Shown piece by piece: positions 17,801-29,193 of a stretch of 64,000 nucleotides of DNA; within the stretch, counting starts at the first letter, position 1; each line of letters opens with the position of its first letter. The notes below the pieces were generated by a model, which worked only from the letters and a program-made list of their open reading frames with translations, was not told where the DNA came from and did no database searches. The position numbers and the translations under genes were made by a program. Source of the DNA: Ricinus communis (taxonomy: Eukaryota; Streptophyta; Magnoliopsida; Malpighiales; Euphorbiaceae); NCBI RefSeq assembly GCF_019578655.1, contig NC_063258.1, positions 1,054,001 through 1,118,000 of the forward strand, in the 5' to 3' direction.

Positions 17801-17859
17801 TGAAAGTTCAAAGACTTAACCATAATACTAGGCGAGTAGGTATTTAAAAGAAGGAAAAA

Positions 17860-19047
17860 AAAAAAGTTGATGAGCTATCAAAATTCAACGTGGCAGGGGC
17901 TAATTTTTCTAATTATTTTATTTTTAATTTATGCTTTCCATCTTTGCTGTTTTTTTTTTTTTTCTTAATGGTTTGACATTGTTGGAATTGTCTTTATTAT
18001 ACTAACACCACCAAGTTGGCTGGACACACCATCTCTCTTTCTAAAAGTGACCCTTATATATTAATATTATGCTTGTAAATGCATTATTTTCACAATGGTA
18101 TGACATTTCTAGGCCTATGAATGAGTCAATTTTCTAGACAAATTTACGTATAGAATATGGTTATTCAGCTTATTGTCATCCTAACCTTATTACTAGTTAA
18201 TAAAATCATTAAAATGTCCATATTTATAATCTTTATAATAAAATAATTGAATTATTTATGTTTTTCCAGTAAATTCTTTTTGGGTGATTAGTAAGAGAGT
18301 AATATTCAAGCCCTATAAATTTTAGTACCAGAAAAAATTGCTAAAAATGCATTAATTATTTTACCATTTAAACTTTTATTGTTCTTATAAATAAAAAGTA
18401 CAAAAGTTCATGAAATAAAATAAAATTTAAAAGTTCATCAAATTATCACGTTAACTTGGATCTAAAATACTTAATGAAATTCCAGCCATTTCATATGCTT
18501 TGTTTTAACAGCTTACAATCTAAAAGATATAATTTTTCAAGAGAGATTTTTATTTTAGTTTTCTATTTTAAGTTTTATTTACAAATAATGAGGGCCCAAA
18601 TAAAAACTTCTTATAATTGGGTCTAATTTTAACATTAGCAATGAGCTGACCAATAGATGTAACCATAACAAACCATTTTGACATGAAGAAAAGGAAAAAG
18701 GAATTCTGTGTATTAAATAGGAATTTTTTCAAAAATATATCTAAAATTAATAAAAATATCATTTTACTGTATAATTTTTTTTTTATTTTTTTTCTAAATT
18801 TAAGATGTGGTTGTTTTTCAGTTATTGTTTTAATTAAATTTCTATTGTTTTATCTAAAATTATAAATTATAAGTCTAATAAGAATATAAAATAGATATTT
18901 CTAATATTTTTCCTATTAAATATCAACATTTGAAAATAGAACGTACTTTTACCAACTATTCATTTCTTCTTCCTTTTTCTTCTTTTTTAAATAACGTGTT
19001 CTTTCTCCATTTAATACTACATGCTATTTTTATAATTGTATCAATGG

Positions 19048-19088
<41 letters not shown>

Positions 19089-20440
19089 ATTTATAATCTA
19101 ACAGTGTGTATGATTAATTAATAATAATAGTCACAGTCGCTTATCGCTTTTGAGGACGTAAGCACATTATCGAATCTCATTAAATTCTTGTGTTATTAAT
19201 TTTCTTACTTGTTTGTTCATATTCCTATAATTTTTTAGCGTTATTTTTTAACAAATATCAATAGTTTAGTTATAAATTTTTATAAACACATGCAAATTTA
19301 TACGGATAAATTATATAGCTTTATGCAGTGATTACTTTAATTATGTGTATTTTTTATGAAAAAATATGATAAAAATAAATATTTTATTATATAATATCAT
19401 AGTTTATATAAAATGATGCCAAGTGAAATTACTTTCTATTAAAATCTTATATAAATATGATATATTTAATTTTTATTAGTTGGCCTAGATTTGAATTCAT
19501 ACACTCATTCCTAGAGTGATTTCACTTGATCACTCTATTAAGGTACTTGTTATATATTCTGTTTGATGGAATTATCAATCTTTCATTCATTAAAAATAAG
19601 CACAACTTAATCAATAATAAAAGTAAAAAAATATTAAAATTAATATCTCACTTGAATAATAAAAAATTATGTTCATATTTCTTAATTATATTAACAAAAC
19701 TCTTTTAATTTACAATCCTACAATTTAAAGCTCCATTCAGTAACTATTTTAAATCACGAATCGACTCTTTAATATTAAACGAATCCAATTGCAACAACAT
19801 CAACACACAAAACTTCTCGCTATTGGCATTTTAGCTCTATCAAATTCCATAAATTCATCATCAAACAAAGATTTAAAGAAGAAAACTCCATGAAAAGAAA
19901 ATTTCAAAAAATTCTCGTAATAACAAAGAAGAAATAAACAAATTTGTGAGACTTATATTCCTTGATCAAAATATAATAACATAAAATATAAAAAGAAGTG
20001 ATCACCGCCAATTTAAAAAACGATTAGTGATAGATAAAAATAAAACATTTTAGTGAAGCACAATAAAATAAAAAGAGAATGGAAAAGCAATTAGTTCTTT
20101 TTTAATTATTTTTTTTATTTTGTAGAATAATCTATCAGCACCTGTTAATTTTTAGTTCTTAATTAGATTGAACATTTCATGCTCATTATTTAATTTGGTT
20201 TCAATGGCTTCAAAAAAAAAAATGATGAATTTTAATTTTATTCTTTTTACAATATTTGACATAATTTTATAGGGTGGAAAGTTGGTAGAACGACTTCGAC
20301 CTTTTAAAATTAAAGCAAAACCTATACTGAATTTACAGTAAAGAAAAAGAAATTAAATGCTAAATAACAGGTAAAGTGAATATTTATTTTTTTATTATCT
20401 ATATAAATTCTTTAATTTTAATCCATGTTTTAAGGTTTTT
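17860..20440. other. AT-rich spacer with a (TA)n microsatellite
   Basis: No gene or RNA is visible. A (TA)n tract lies at about 19,049-19,084. Short open frames here are chance frames in AT-rich DNA, with codon content dominated by Asn, Lys, Ile and Phe and no domain. Confidence 0.6.
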
Positions 20441-20444
20441 ATTT

Positions 20445-21470
20445 AATTTATTTTTTTTTTTAGAAAAAAAGACTTCATTACAAAAATGAATGAATATAAA
20501 TTAAAGAACTTTAGATAGAAAAATTCAATGGGATAAAATCTGACAAAAGAAAAAGAGTGCAATCAAAATAAGGTAAAATCCAATCGCACATATCTAAAAG
20601 ATAACTATAGACTCTAATAAAATAAGGTAATGAAACCATATAGGGCAGTCATCTTTAATGAATTTCCTAACTATAGGGATATAAACATCAAAGTTTACTA
20701 ATTCATGAACTATACCATTAGCCGTCCTCTTGACTGTCTGGAAATTAATCACACCAATCTCCCTAGTAAGATAATAGATATCATTAGCAATCAATCTGAC
20801 ATTAGAAATTGAGTTTTGACTCTTAACCAAACTAATAGCTTCGGTGCTATCACTTTCTATAATCAAATTATGTATACACAATCTCTAGCTAGAATGAGAC
20901 CGTACCGTATAGCATATAACTCACTCAAAAGGACAGAAGTACTGTGAACTAAAGACACAAGATTTAGGTCAAAATTATCTCAAATTATTGCGCATGTAGC
21001 ATAATTACCTAATTCCACGTGAAAGCTTGTATCCGCGTCTAATTTGGTTTGGCCCAAATTTGATTTTGTCCATACTTGACAAGGTTGGGCCACATTTTTT
21101 TGCCATGCACAATACTCTAGGCATTATTAAATCCAATCAAGAAAGCTTCTGTCTAATCAATTAAATTAGAAACAAACATTACCTCTTTACCATGCATTGC
21201 ATTATTATGTTGATGCCACAGAGCCCAACATTTAACGCAAAATAACTCTAAAGAATTTGTCCAAATTTACATCTCTAGTAATAAAAGCATCAACGGTACG
21301 AAAATGACGAACCCGCATAGCTAAAGAATGAAACTTGCTTTCCTTCCAATAGGGACAATCAAATAAAGCATGCATCTGTAGTCTCTAAATAATAGTCACA
21401 TCGAAGACAATAAATCTCCACAGGAACATAGTGAGCCATTAAATTGCAAGAGGAGGGAGTTATTGTATAT
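20445..21470 (-). mobile_element. 5'-truncated LINE with RNase H-like domain and poly(A) tail
   Basis: On the - strand the element ends at a poly(A) tract (poly-T on the + strand at about 20,447-20,461) preceded by the LINE-like 3' end GTAATGAAGTC. Upstream come an RNase H relic (IIESDSTEAISLVKSQNS at about 20,815-20,865, ending TANGIVHELVNF) and, further upstream, the zinc-binding RT C-terminal region (KCWALWHQ-like sequence near 21,220 and a CLRCD-type motif near 21,410). Frames are interrupted. Similarity stops near 21,470, so only the 3' kilobase was inserted, as is usual for target-primed reverse transcription. Confidence 0.78.
20594..20930 (-). pseudogene. LINE RNase H-like domain relic
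   Basis: The frame read from about 20,930 down to 20,594 carries SVLLSELYAIRYGL-like sequence, then after a frame break IIESDS (the second catalytic Asp region, normally xxESDS) and later VKRTANGIVHELVNF (normally RxANxxAHxLA). This matches the RVT_3 type RNase H found at the 3' end of plant LINEs. A start codon in the 95-residue open stretch is fortuitous. Confidence 0.75.
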
Positions 21471-21689
21471 TATCAGATTTTTTTTACTAATGTGGCACTT
21501 ATATTGTTTTTGCTAAAATAGCAATTTATGCCACTTTTTACAATTATATAGTTCTATCATGAAACTATCAAATCAATAAACTAATAATATTGTAATAGTA
21601 TATAAAATTTTGTGAAAGGAATAAACCACATAAGCTAATTTCTTAAAAAAAAAAAATATGTATCTAAAATTAAAAATACCTATTAGCCT

Positions 21690-22085
21690 GAAAAATTCAA
21701 ATTTTTGCCGAAATTTATTGTTTTGATCAATTTTTAAAAATTTATCAATTTAGCTATAATTCAGTTAAATAAGTGCATTCTTAGTCCAATAAAGTTATTT
21801 TTTAAAATTGAGCAATGTGAACAATATATGAATGCCGATTAGGAAATGAGAAATCTAAATTGATGGGTTTCAATACCATATTATTTGTACATGTTGCATA
21901 ATTTTCATTTTCATTTTCTAAATGGCGTCCACGTTACTGCCTACGTACTTAATTTTAACCAGCAATTCAATTTGGTAAAAATTTCACTCAATTGGTTAAA
22001 TCATGGTTAAATTGACAATTTTTAAAGAATTAGTTAAAATAGTGAACTTTCACAAAATGTTTTGGATCTTTTAGACTATTAAACC
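21690..22085. mobile_element. Foldback/MITE-like element, about 0.4 kb
   Basis: The left arm at about 21,715-21,775 (TTTTGATCAATTTTTAAAAA, then ATCAATTTAGCTATAATTCAG) pairs with the reverse complement of about 21,995-22,055, which has AATTGACAATTTTTAAAGAA. Identity is about 70 percent by eye. The core at about 21,920-21,955 is GC-richer (GGCGTCCACG). No coding content. Borders are approximate. Confidence 0.5.
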
Positions 22086-22977
22086 AATAAAAAACTAACT
22101 AAACCATAAGTTTTCTTTTTCTTTTTTGCACTTTGCCAATTTGATATTAACATAAATCACAACCTACCCAATTTAAAAGGGCATAAGAGTACAAAAATGT
22201 TACATAAAACATTAGGAATGTAACCTACCCAAATGATAGCTTTCGGGGGACAATACATGTGGTTGCTTGCCTCTCGAACCCACTTAAAATGGCAAAATGA
22301 AATCTAAGCCCCAAAGTAGACGCGTACAATGTGCCATGTAAATGTGAAAGCAAGCTAAAAAACAAGGCAAAGCCAACTATGGAAGGGAAAATGCTAACAT
22401 TTTACTATTTTTTAACATATTTGATGTGACATTCATTATTTTTATTAAATTATTTTTTAAATTTAAAATATTATAAGATAATTTTGTAAAAGTAATAGAT
22501 GAAAGATGGAAAAAAAATCAACTATATAACATTTCCATTCAATAAAAGTCGGTAATTTCTTTTTAAAATAAAACAAAAGCAGTGTTTCCAGCATATCTTA
22601 TGGGGACTTTATTAGCATCTCTTGTACAAATTCGAATTCTCTTTTTCTCATTGGATTGTCTATTTTCTTAAAAAATATATATAAAAAACTTGTAGAATTA
22701 TTAATAAATAATTAAAGTTTGATAGTGATATATATGTATCACTTTATTATTAGTTTGATAAATAAATAAAATTTTATTTTTTTGAGTAAGTATTTTCTAT
22801 CAAAATCTGCGAAGAATATTTAATGAAAAGACAGATATTTCGGAGATCAACTTGTATCTATGCAATAGTTGAGAATTATTAACGATATTGAGTTGGAGCG
22901 TTAAAATAGTGAATTTTAACGTTTTGCTTATATGACTTGTATTTTAAATTCTTTTCAATTTTACTTCCAATTTTTTC

Positions 22978-23607
22978 TAATGTTATATTTGGTTGAAATC
23001 CATTAAAAAATTTATTTTATTTGAAAAAGATACTTGAAGGAGAAAATAAAATAAAAATAATAAAATTAAAGGTGATGTTTTGATGTTATGGAATATATTG
23101 ATAAATTATGAAATTTATTTAGAAATTCTACCTATTTTAGTAGAATTTAGTTTTGCTATAATCAATTTTACACAAATGTGAATATGTAGAATTCTAAATT
23201 AACTTTCACTTCATTTAAAGCACATAAATTTTGGACATGCAAATAAATTTCATAAATTTTATAAATTTCAACTAAACACACTGTAAATAATATTTAAAAT
23301 CTTATCTTTATATAGAGTTTGATTGAAATCTATAAAATTATTTGTGAATATAAAATTTATAAAATTATTTGTGAATATAAAAGTTATATACTCTAAATGG
23401 AGTGAAAGTTAATTTAATATTCTATATAATTAAATTTTTTTAAAATTAGTTATACTTAAACTAAATTCTAAAAAGATAAATAGAATTTTCAAATGAATTT
23501 ATAATGTAAAAATATCTCTTTCAACTTTATCATTTCTATTTTATTTTTTATGTATTTTTCTCAAATATAATAATTTCTTTTATATATTTTAATCAAATAT
23601 AGTATTA
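22978..23607. mobile_element. Foldback element of about 630 bp (nearly all inverted repeat)
   Basis: The left half from about 22,978 to 23,250 matches the reverse complement of the right half from about 23,370 to 23,607 over most of its length, at roughly 70-80 percent by eye. A diagnostic pair is AAATTAACTTTCACTTCATT (from about 23,202) against its complement around GGAGTGAAAGTTAATTTAAT (from about 23,400). Near the centre is a perfect tandem duplication of 25 bp with a 27-bp period (23,331-23,382). No open frame of note. This is typical of a non-autonomous foldback transposon. Confidence 0.68.
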
Positions 23608-23955
23608 GTCTTTTTTAATTTAAATTTTCTCTTTTAAGATAAATCTTGGAAAACAGAAGCAATCCTGATCATACTGGGCTTTGCCCAATAATAAATTGGG
23701 CTAACAATTAGTTCCAATATGGCATTGCATTATTATATAAAATGGAATGTCATACTGCTATATGTACAAAACGTAATATTTAGGTAAAATAAATATTTAA
23801 GTCCTTAAACTTTTTATTTTAATTTACTGAATTTTTAGTATATTAAAGTCTTTTTAAAGAGATTAATAATGGATTTTTTCCAATATTTACTTACCGGACA
23901 TATTACTTATTTGAGATGTATAATATAAATGGTTTCACTATATATAAAAGAATAC

Positions 23956-24445
23956 ATTATGGTTTCACTATTTTATAACTCTTAGTATGTACTTCTTTTT
24001 TCTTTTAGATAAAAAAATATGCGTAGTTATAAATTATGTTAAAAAATATATCTTGCTGTTAAAAAATTTAAATTTATAAGGATTAATCATTGTTACTCCG
24101 ATTAGCTATCATTATCATGTTGTTTGTATTTAATAATTTGAGTTTAAAGTTTAACAACTCATAATTTTTATATTTGACCGTCAAATCGATCTCATCATAT
24201 TAATTACTTTTTAAACCATAATTTGGCGGTCAAGTAACTAAATTAAAATTTATTAAGTTTTAAATTCACGTTCTCAAATATAAACAATGAAATAATAATA
24301 GTTGATCAGAATAAAAATAATTGAATACTTGAATCAATATATTTTAACAGTGATATAATTTATTATTAGAATTTATAACCACATATCTCTTTTTATATGA
24401 AAAAAATACTAATTAAAAATTATAAAATAGTGAAATTGTATTATA
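23956..24445. mobile_element. Long-inverted-repeat MITE, family F1 copy 1
   Basis: The left end GGTTTCACTATTTTATAACT (23,961) pairs with the reverse complement of the right end around 24,410-24,440 (TATAAAATAGTGAAATTGTA). Pairing continues inward for about 100 bases (AAATATGCGTAGTTATAAAT against the complement of TTTATAACCACATATCTC). Inner arms contain GTTTAACAACTCATAA. A second copy with the same ends and the same inner motif lies at about 39,970-40,453. No coding content. Confidence 0.68.
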
Positions 24446-25639
24446 ACTCAAGCTTACTAGTTAATTGTTAATAATTAAAATATAAAATCCTCTTCAAATA
24501 TTAACAACCGAGACTAACTTTATATAATCTAATGATTACATATCTATTCACGATTTTTTAAAATATAATACTGTAAAAGTACAAGAAGTAATTCAATATA
24601 AATCTCTAGATTTAGAATTAAGATGATTAAATATTTAATTTAATTTCTCATAATATTTTATCTTTTATTGCTTCATTTGTTTGAGCATTGCGAAGTAGTA
24701 TTTTTAGAAGTATTTATTGATATTATATTATAGATAAATAGTTTTTAACAAAAAAAGAAAAGTAAAGAGAATAAAACGCATAATTTACTATGTTGGCTTT
24801 AAATTGCTGTAGCACTTTTCATAAACGGGCTGCCGGTGACAAAATAATTAAGAAAGCCCAAAAGAAAAGAATTGACGGGAAAAATATCAGAAATTCCCTA
24901 ATTTTCATTTTCTTATCAAATTTTATGATTTTTGTTACCGTAATAATAAAATGATTGGGTAAATATTAAATGTCTATTAATTACTATCAATAAAATGACA
25001 TACATATTTATTCTCTTTTTCTTTTCATTTCTTTTTATTTTTTTTATTTTACAATATATTATTAACACAATTACTTAAAAATAAATTTAATTTATTTTTA
25101 TATTACAAAAAAACTTATGCCGACATTTTTTTTGAAAACCGAATTATGCGCACATGTTTACTAAAAGCAAATCTGGACTTAAAAAAAAAAAAAAACAGGT
25201 TTGTCCAGCAAGTTTTTTCCTTTCTTTTTCCTTTTCTTGCTATATTTCTTTTTTTTTTTTATTATTTTGGTTTTATGACCTTTGGACTTCTATTAAATTT
25301 TTTTATTAGTATTTTATATTATAATTATAATTTTATTTGCATACTTTGTAAGATTATAGTTTTACTTTTATTTTATTTATTATAAATATATTATATAATA
25401 TTAAGTAATTTCTAATTCTTGAAGAACTAAATTAAAAAAATCGGTAAGGTATAAATTCTTGAAGAATTTTGACCATAAGTTTCCGAAGAACTAAGTATTT
25501 TAAAATTTAGTATTCCATTTTATTCTTTAAAATGTCATTTTATTAAAAAATCAATATTTTTATTTTTGTGAAGAATCCAATATTTTATTTTCTAAGAGAT
25601 TAATATTAATTGACATGTTATTTATTTTTATATAAAAAA
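24446..25639. other. AT-rich spacer
   Basis: No gene or RNA seen. Runs of A and T and short chance frames only. The frame of about 80 codons near 25,146-25,385 is almost entirely Phe, Leu, Ile and Tyr from T-rich DNA and is not a credible protein. Confidence 0.6.
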
Positions 25640-26102
25640 ATATCAATTTGAAAATTGAATTTGTGACACTCGACATCACAGGCAAAAATACTTTACTATG
25701 GATACTAGATGCTGAGATATATCTAGATGTTATGGATCTTGAAAATATAATCAGAGATGGAAGCAAGAATCTCTACAAACCGCACTAAAACAATGATTTT
25801 TCATCGTCATCATCTTCATGAAAGAATGAAATTTGAATATTTGATAGTTAAGGATCCATTAATTCTTCGAAGAAATTTAAAAGAAAGATATAACCATCAT
25901 AAATCGGTTATCCTTCTAAAGGCTCTTATGAATAGATGCATCTACGATTGTAAGACTTTAAAACTGTAAGTGAATATAATTCTGCAATTTTTAAAATTAG
26001 TTCTAAATTGAAATTATATGAAAAAAATATTAATTACCATAATATGTTAGAGAAGACATTTGCTACTTTTCATGTCTCGAAATATGCTCATGTAGCAACA
26101 AT
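25640..26102 (+). pseudogene. Retrotransposon gag (UBN2/copia-type) fragment
   Basis: Three frames together give the block order of a plant retrotransposon gag: IEFVTLDITGKNT, LLWILDAEIYLDVMDLEN, MIFHRHHLHERMKFEYLIVK, DPLILRRNLKERYNHHKSVI, VSEYNSAIFKISSKLKLY and MLEKTFATFHVSKYAHVATI. At least two frameshifts break it. Similarity stops abruptly at about 26,102, where unrelated sequence begins, so the element is truncated or interrupted there. No zinc knuckle or pol follows. Confidence 0.75.
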
Positions 26103-26890
26103 ATTGTCTCGATCCAACATATGGACCCGTGACCAGTGCTAGGGAATGGATAGGTATAAAACCACTGAAACCTGTAACAAGCCTAATCTCAACTGAAGCC
26201 TCAGACTTGCAACTATTAATAATAAAATCCATAATAATTATCTAATCACTGACATATATAAATAAATATTTAATGCCTAGTATTCAATTATGTTAAAAAT
26301 ATTAAAATCTCATATTATCTTACCACATATGATCAATATTAACTGCGTAGTGTCTAAATTTCAAATACCAAATCAATTTAGAACAAGTTTTGCATTACAG
26401 TGAAGGAAGAAGGGCTAATAAGGAGAGTACCTAGAAATCCTATCTGTCACCTGGAAAAATTAAGTTTAGACTGTTAGTTTTGAGGATGAATTAAAATTAT
26501 ATAATCTGAAAATAAATACAATCATCTAAATAAACAATTAAATAAATGATATAACTTATTATAAAATAAATAAGACGTATGTCATATCATAATTTGGATA
26601 ATTCAATTTTTTAACATATACGAGATGAGTACATCAATAGAACCATATACCCAAATTCTATCAGTCATCCGACTCTCTTATTCCAATAAGGCTGACACCT
26701 AGAGAGCAAAGCTCGACTATGATTCTTAAATCTAGTATGGTCACTTAATTACAAAATACAGCTGGTGCCGAGAGAGCAATACTCAACAAGTGTCATTTCC
26801 TCTGGAAAATCAGAATTTCGTAAGTCTAGAGAGCTCTCTGTCTCTAATTTACACCGATGCGCATGTGATGCTACCCATCAAATGATACAA
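26103..26890. repeat. Unassigned repeat-like sequence with two AGAGAGCAA motifs
   Basis: This stretch is less AT-rich than its surroundings and abuts the gag relic. It contains CCTAGAGAGCAAAGCTCGAC (near 26,698) and a diverged copy, CCGAGAGAGCAATACTCAAC (near 26,768), about 70 bases apart, then AGAGAGCTCTCTGTCTC (near 26,830). No intact open frame and no recognised domain on either strand. It looks like part of a repeat family, but I cannot name it. Confidence 0.4.
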
Positions 26891-28448
26891 TTAATAAAAT
26901 AACAAATACATTTATTTTTTTTCTATTCTCTTTATTTTTATTATGGTTCTTTATTTTACAACAGTTTTCTATTTTTCTTTATTTTCAGTGTATTAAAATA
27001 TTAAAACTATGATCTTCTAAATTTCTTTTTTTAAGCTTACAGTTTTAGTTACTTTTAATTTTTTCAGTTGTCTAATCAACTAAAAAATAACTAAAAAAAT
27101 AGCTAGAAATAATTGAAAAATAATTAAAAATTAAAAAATTAATTGAAAAATAACCACACCAGAAATTTTAAAAAGTTAAAAAAATTATATTTCTTTTAAA
27201 AGTTATTTACACTGCAAAAATGATTTTTCTTTTATTTTAATATATTTTTTTATGAGTAATCATTATTCGTTGCACAAGAGATCTATAGATTGAAAAGAAG
27301 AGGAATAAAATTCAATTTAGCCTTTAAACTATTTTCAATAGGTTAATTAACCTCTTTTTGATTTTTATGGCCAAATAAGTACATAACTATTAATTTTTGG
27401 GCCGGTTGAACCCTTTTCACTTTTTCCTTAAGTTAAAAATCAATTATGCTCCAACTTCTTGAGAAGAGTTTTTTTTTTCTTAAGAAGTGATTAAAAAATA
27501 ATTTTACTTTTTTAGTTGTAAATAATGTTTATGATTAACATAAAATTAAACAAAATTAGAAAGAAAATAAACTTTATGAATGTCAAAATTTACGGTAGTC
27601 AAATAAATAAATATCTAATTAATAATAACTAGTTCATAATTAAGTTGGATGCTTAAGTTGAGTATTAACTTACATCCTCTCTTCAAAAATTAGGCAAATA
27701 CTAAGAGAGCCGCAAAACCCCAACACAATTCTTTTAAGAAGCACTCTTTTTGACATTTCCACTTTTGCCTCCTTAAGTAAAGAGGTTTTCAAGATATCAG
27801 ACGACTCAGTGAGAGTGAAAGTGAGCAGCCCCAAGAAAATATTCTAGAGCGCCTGCCATTTATTTCTATTGTTTCTCTCTTCTAAGAAAAAAATATTAAT
27901 AAAAAAATAAAAATTTCTTCCTATAGACCCCTTGGTCAAAATGGATTTGTTTGGTATTAGAACAATAACCTTATTTTGATTCTTACTCTTGTTATTCTTA
28001 CTCTTTCTTTCCTTCTTCTTAGCACTTCGATTAACATTGCTAATTGGCTTATCGACATGGACGACTCCTTCGCATATATTTTGACTCATTAAGATTAATT
28101 CTCCCTCTTCTCTTACTTTTAAATATTGATATTAAAAATATTATGAAACTATAAGTAAACTGAGACAACAAAGTCAATTATTTGTGAAGAATGATCAAGA
28201 GAGATTTGATTTGCACCACTTATTAAAGGCCTCGGCTGAGATTTGAGAAGTGGTTACTTTGGATCTTCTTACAAGATTGTCTTTCAACTGGTCCCACTAT
28301 TGTGGCTAAGAGGTTTAACGAAATAAATAATGTTATAAAAGAAGATTTGCATCACTTCTCTTTCCATTCATGTTTGTGTTGTTATTTTACTTGGGTGTAT
28401 GTATATACTTTTGACAGTAACAAAAGAGAGATTCATCATTTATAACTA
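26891..28448. other. AT-rich spacer, no supported gene
   Basis: A - strand open frame of 81 codons at 27,844-28,089 has a Lys/Asn-rich middle and no recognisable domain. I do not call it a gene. The stretch 27,690-27,840 is somewhat GC-richer. Nothing else is recognised. The right end may belong to the older LTR-like sequence that carries the 19-bp repeats. Confidence 0.45.
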
Positions 28449-28740
28449 ACTAAAATATAGACCGAACAATATAGGTCGAGCATACAAGAATATGCTGAGT
28501 ATACAAGAATAGACTGAGTAGACAAGAGTAGGGCTGAGCATACAAAAATAGGTCGAGCAGATAAGAGTAGGGCGAGTATACAAGAATAGGTTGAGCAGAC
28601 ATGAGTAGGCCGAATATACAAGAATAAATTGAGCAGACAAGAATAAGCCAAGCAAACAAGAGTAGGTCAAGCAAACAAGAGTAGGCCGAGAATACTAGAA
28701 TAGGCTTAGCAGACAAGAGTAGGTTGAGCAAATAATGATG
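28449..28740. repeat. 19-bp minisatellite, about 14 diverged copies
   Basis: The unit is close to GTCGAGCATACAAGAATAG, with alternate units tending to GAGCAGACAAGAGTAGG. The period is 19 (an occasional unit has 18 or 20). Because 19 is not a multiple of 3 and the unit lacks stops on the - strand, three overlapping - strand frames stay open (up to 127 codons); these are repeat artefacts. The array lies about 100 bp before the copia insertion and is probably part of the older LTR-like sequence into which copia jumped. Confidence 0.88.
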
Positions 28741-28836
28741 ACTGACCATAGTAGGCCAAATAAAACATGCCGAGTATACCAGAATTGACCAAAGTCCAAG
28801 TCCTAGTGGGAATACAAGTCTAAGAAAGACCAATCG

Positions 28837-29128
28837 TGTGGAAATCTGAAGACTCAGTTGTAGATATGGTTGTTGAAAGATAAGTTTGAATAGAAGTTAA
28901 GTTTGAATAGGTTTAACTAACTTAACTTTGAATAGAATTGTATATATGTTATAGTTAAGTTGTTAAATAGAAAACTAGAAATAGAACTCTAGGAAGAATA
29001 CTTGTAACAAGAAATCAAAAAAAGTGAATGAAGTTTTTTCAGGTTTTTCTTGCATGTTTTACATGATCTCCGTTTTAGGGTTTTGCATGCTTACATAATC
29101 TATAGTCTTAGGGTTTTGCATGTTTACA
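28837..29128 (+). repeat. Copia 5' LTR, 292 bp
   Basis: Starts TGTGGAAATCTGAAG and ends GCATGTTTACA. Contains TGTATATATGTTATAG near 28,940, a candidate TATA box, about 190 bp before the LTR end. One base (29,072) differs from the 3' LTR. Confidence 0.97.
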
Positions 29129-29140
29129 TGGTATCAGAGC
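29129..29140 (+). other. Copia primer-binding site (initiator tRNA-Met type)
   Basis: TGGTATCAGAGC follows the LTR end with no spacer. This is the standard primer-binding sequence complementary to the 3' end of plant initiator methionine tRNA, used by most plant copia elements. Confidence 0.93.
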
Positions 29141-29193
29141 ATACCTAAGGCAGATTGTAAATCATTCAGATCTTCGAAAAACTTATCGTAACT

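Noticed and set aside
18930..19121. 63-codon + strand frame ending in Tyr-Ile repeats
   Set aside because: The repeats are the (TA)n microsatellite. The rest is chance AT-rich frame.
27844..28089. 81-codon - strand frame with a Lys/Asn-rich middle
   Set aside because: No domain, no upstream promoter-like sequence, and low-complexity composition. Not enough support for a gene.
28436..28833. Three overlapping - strand frames of 71-127 codons with Leu/Ser/Tyr-rich repeats, suggesting a membrane protein
   Set aside because: They are produced by the 19-bp minisatellite, which has no stop on that strand and rotates through all frames.
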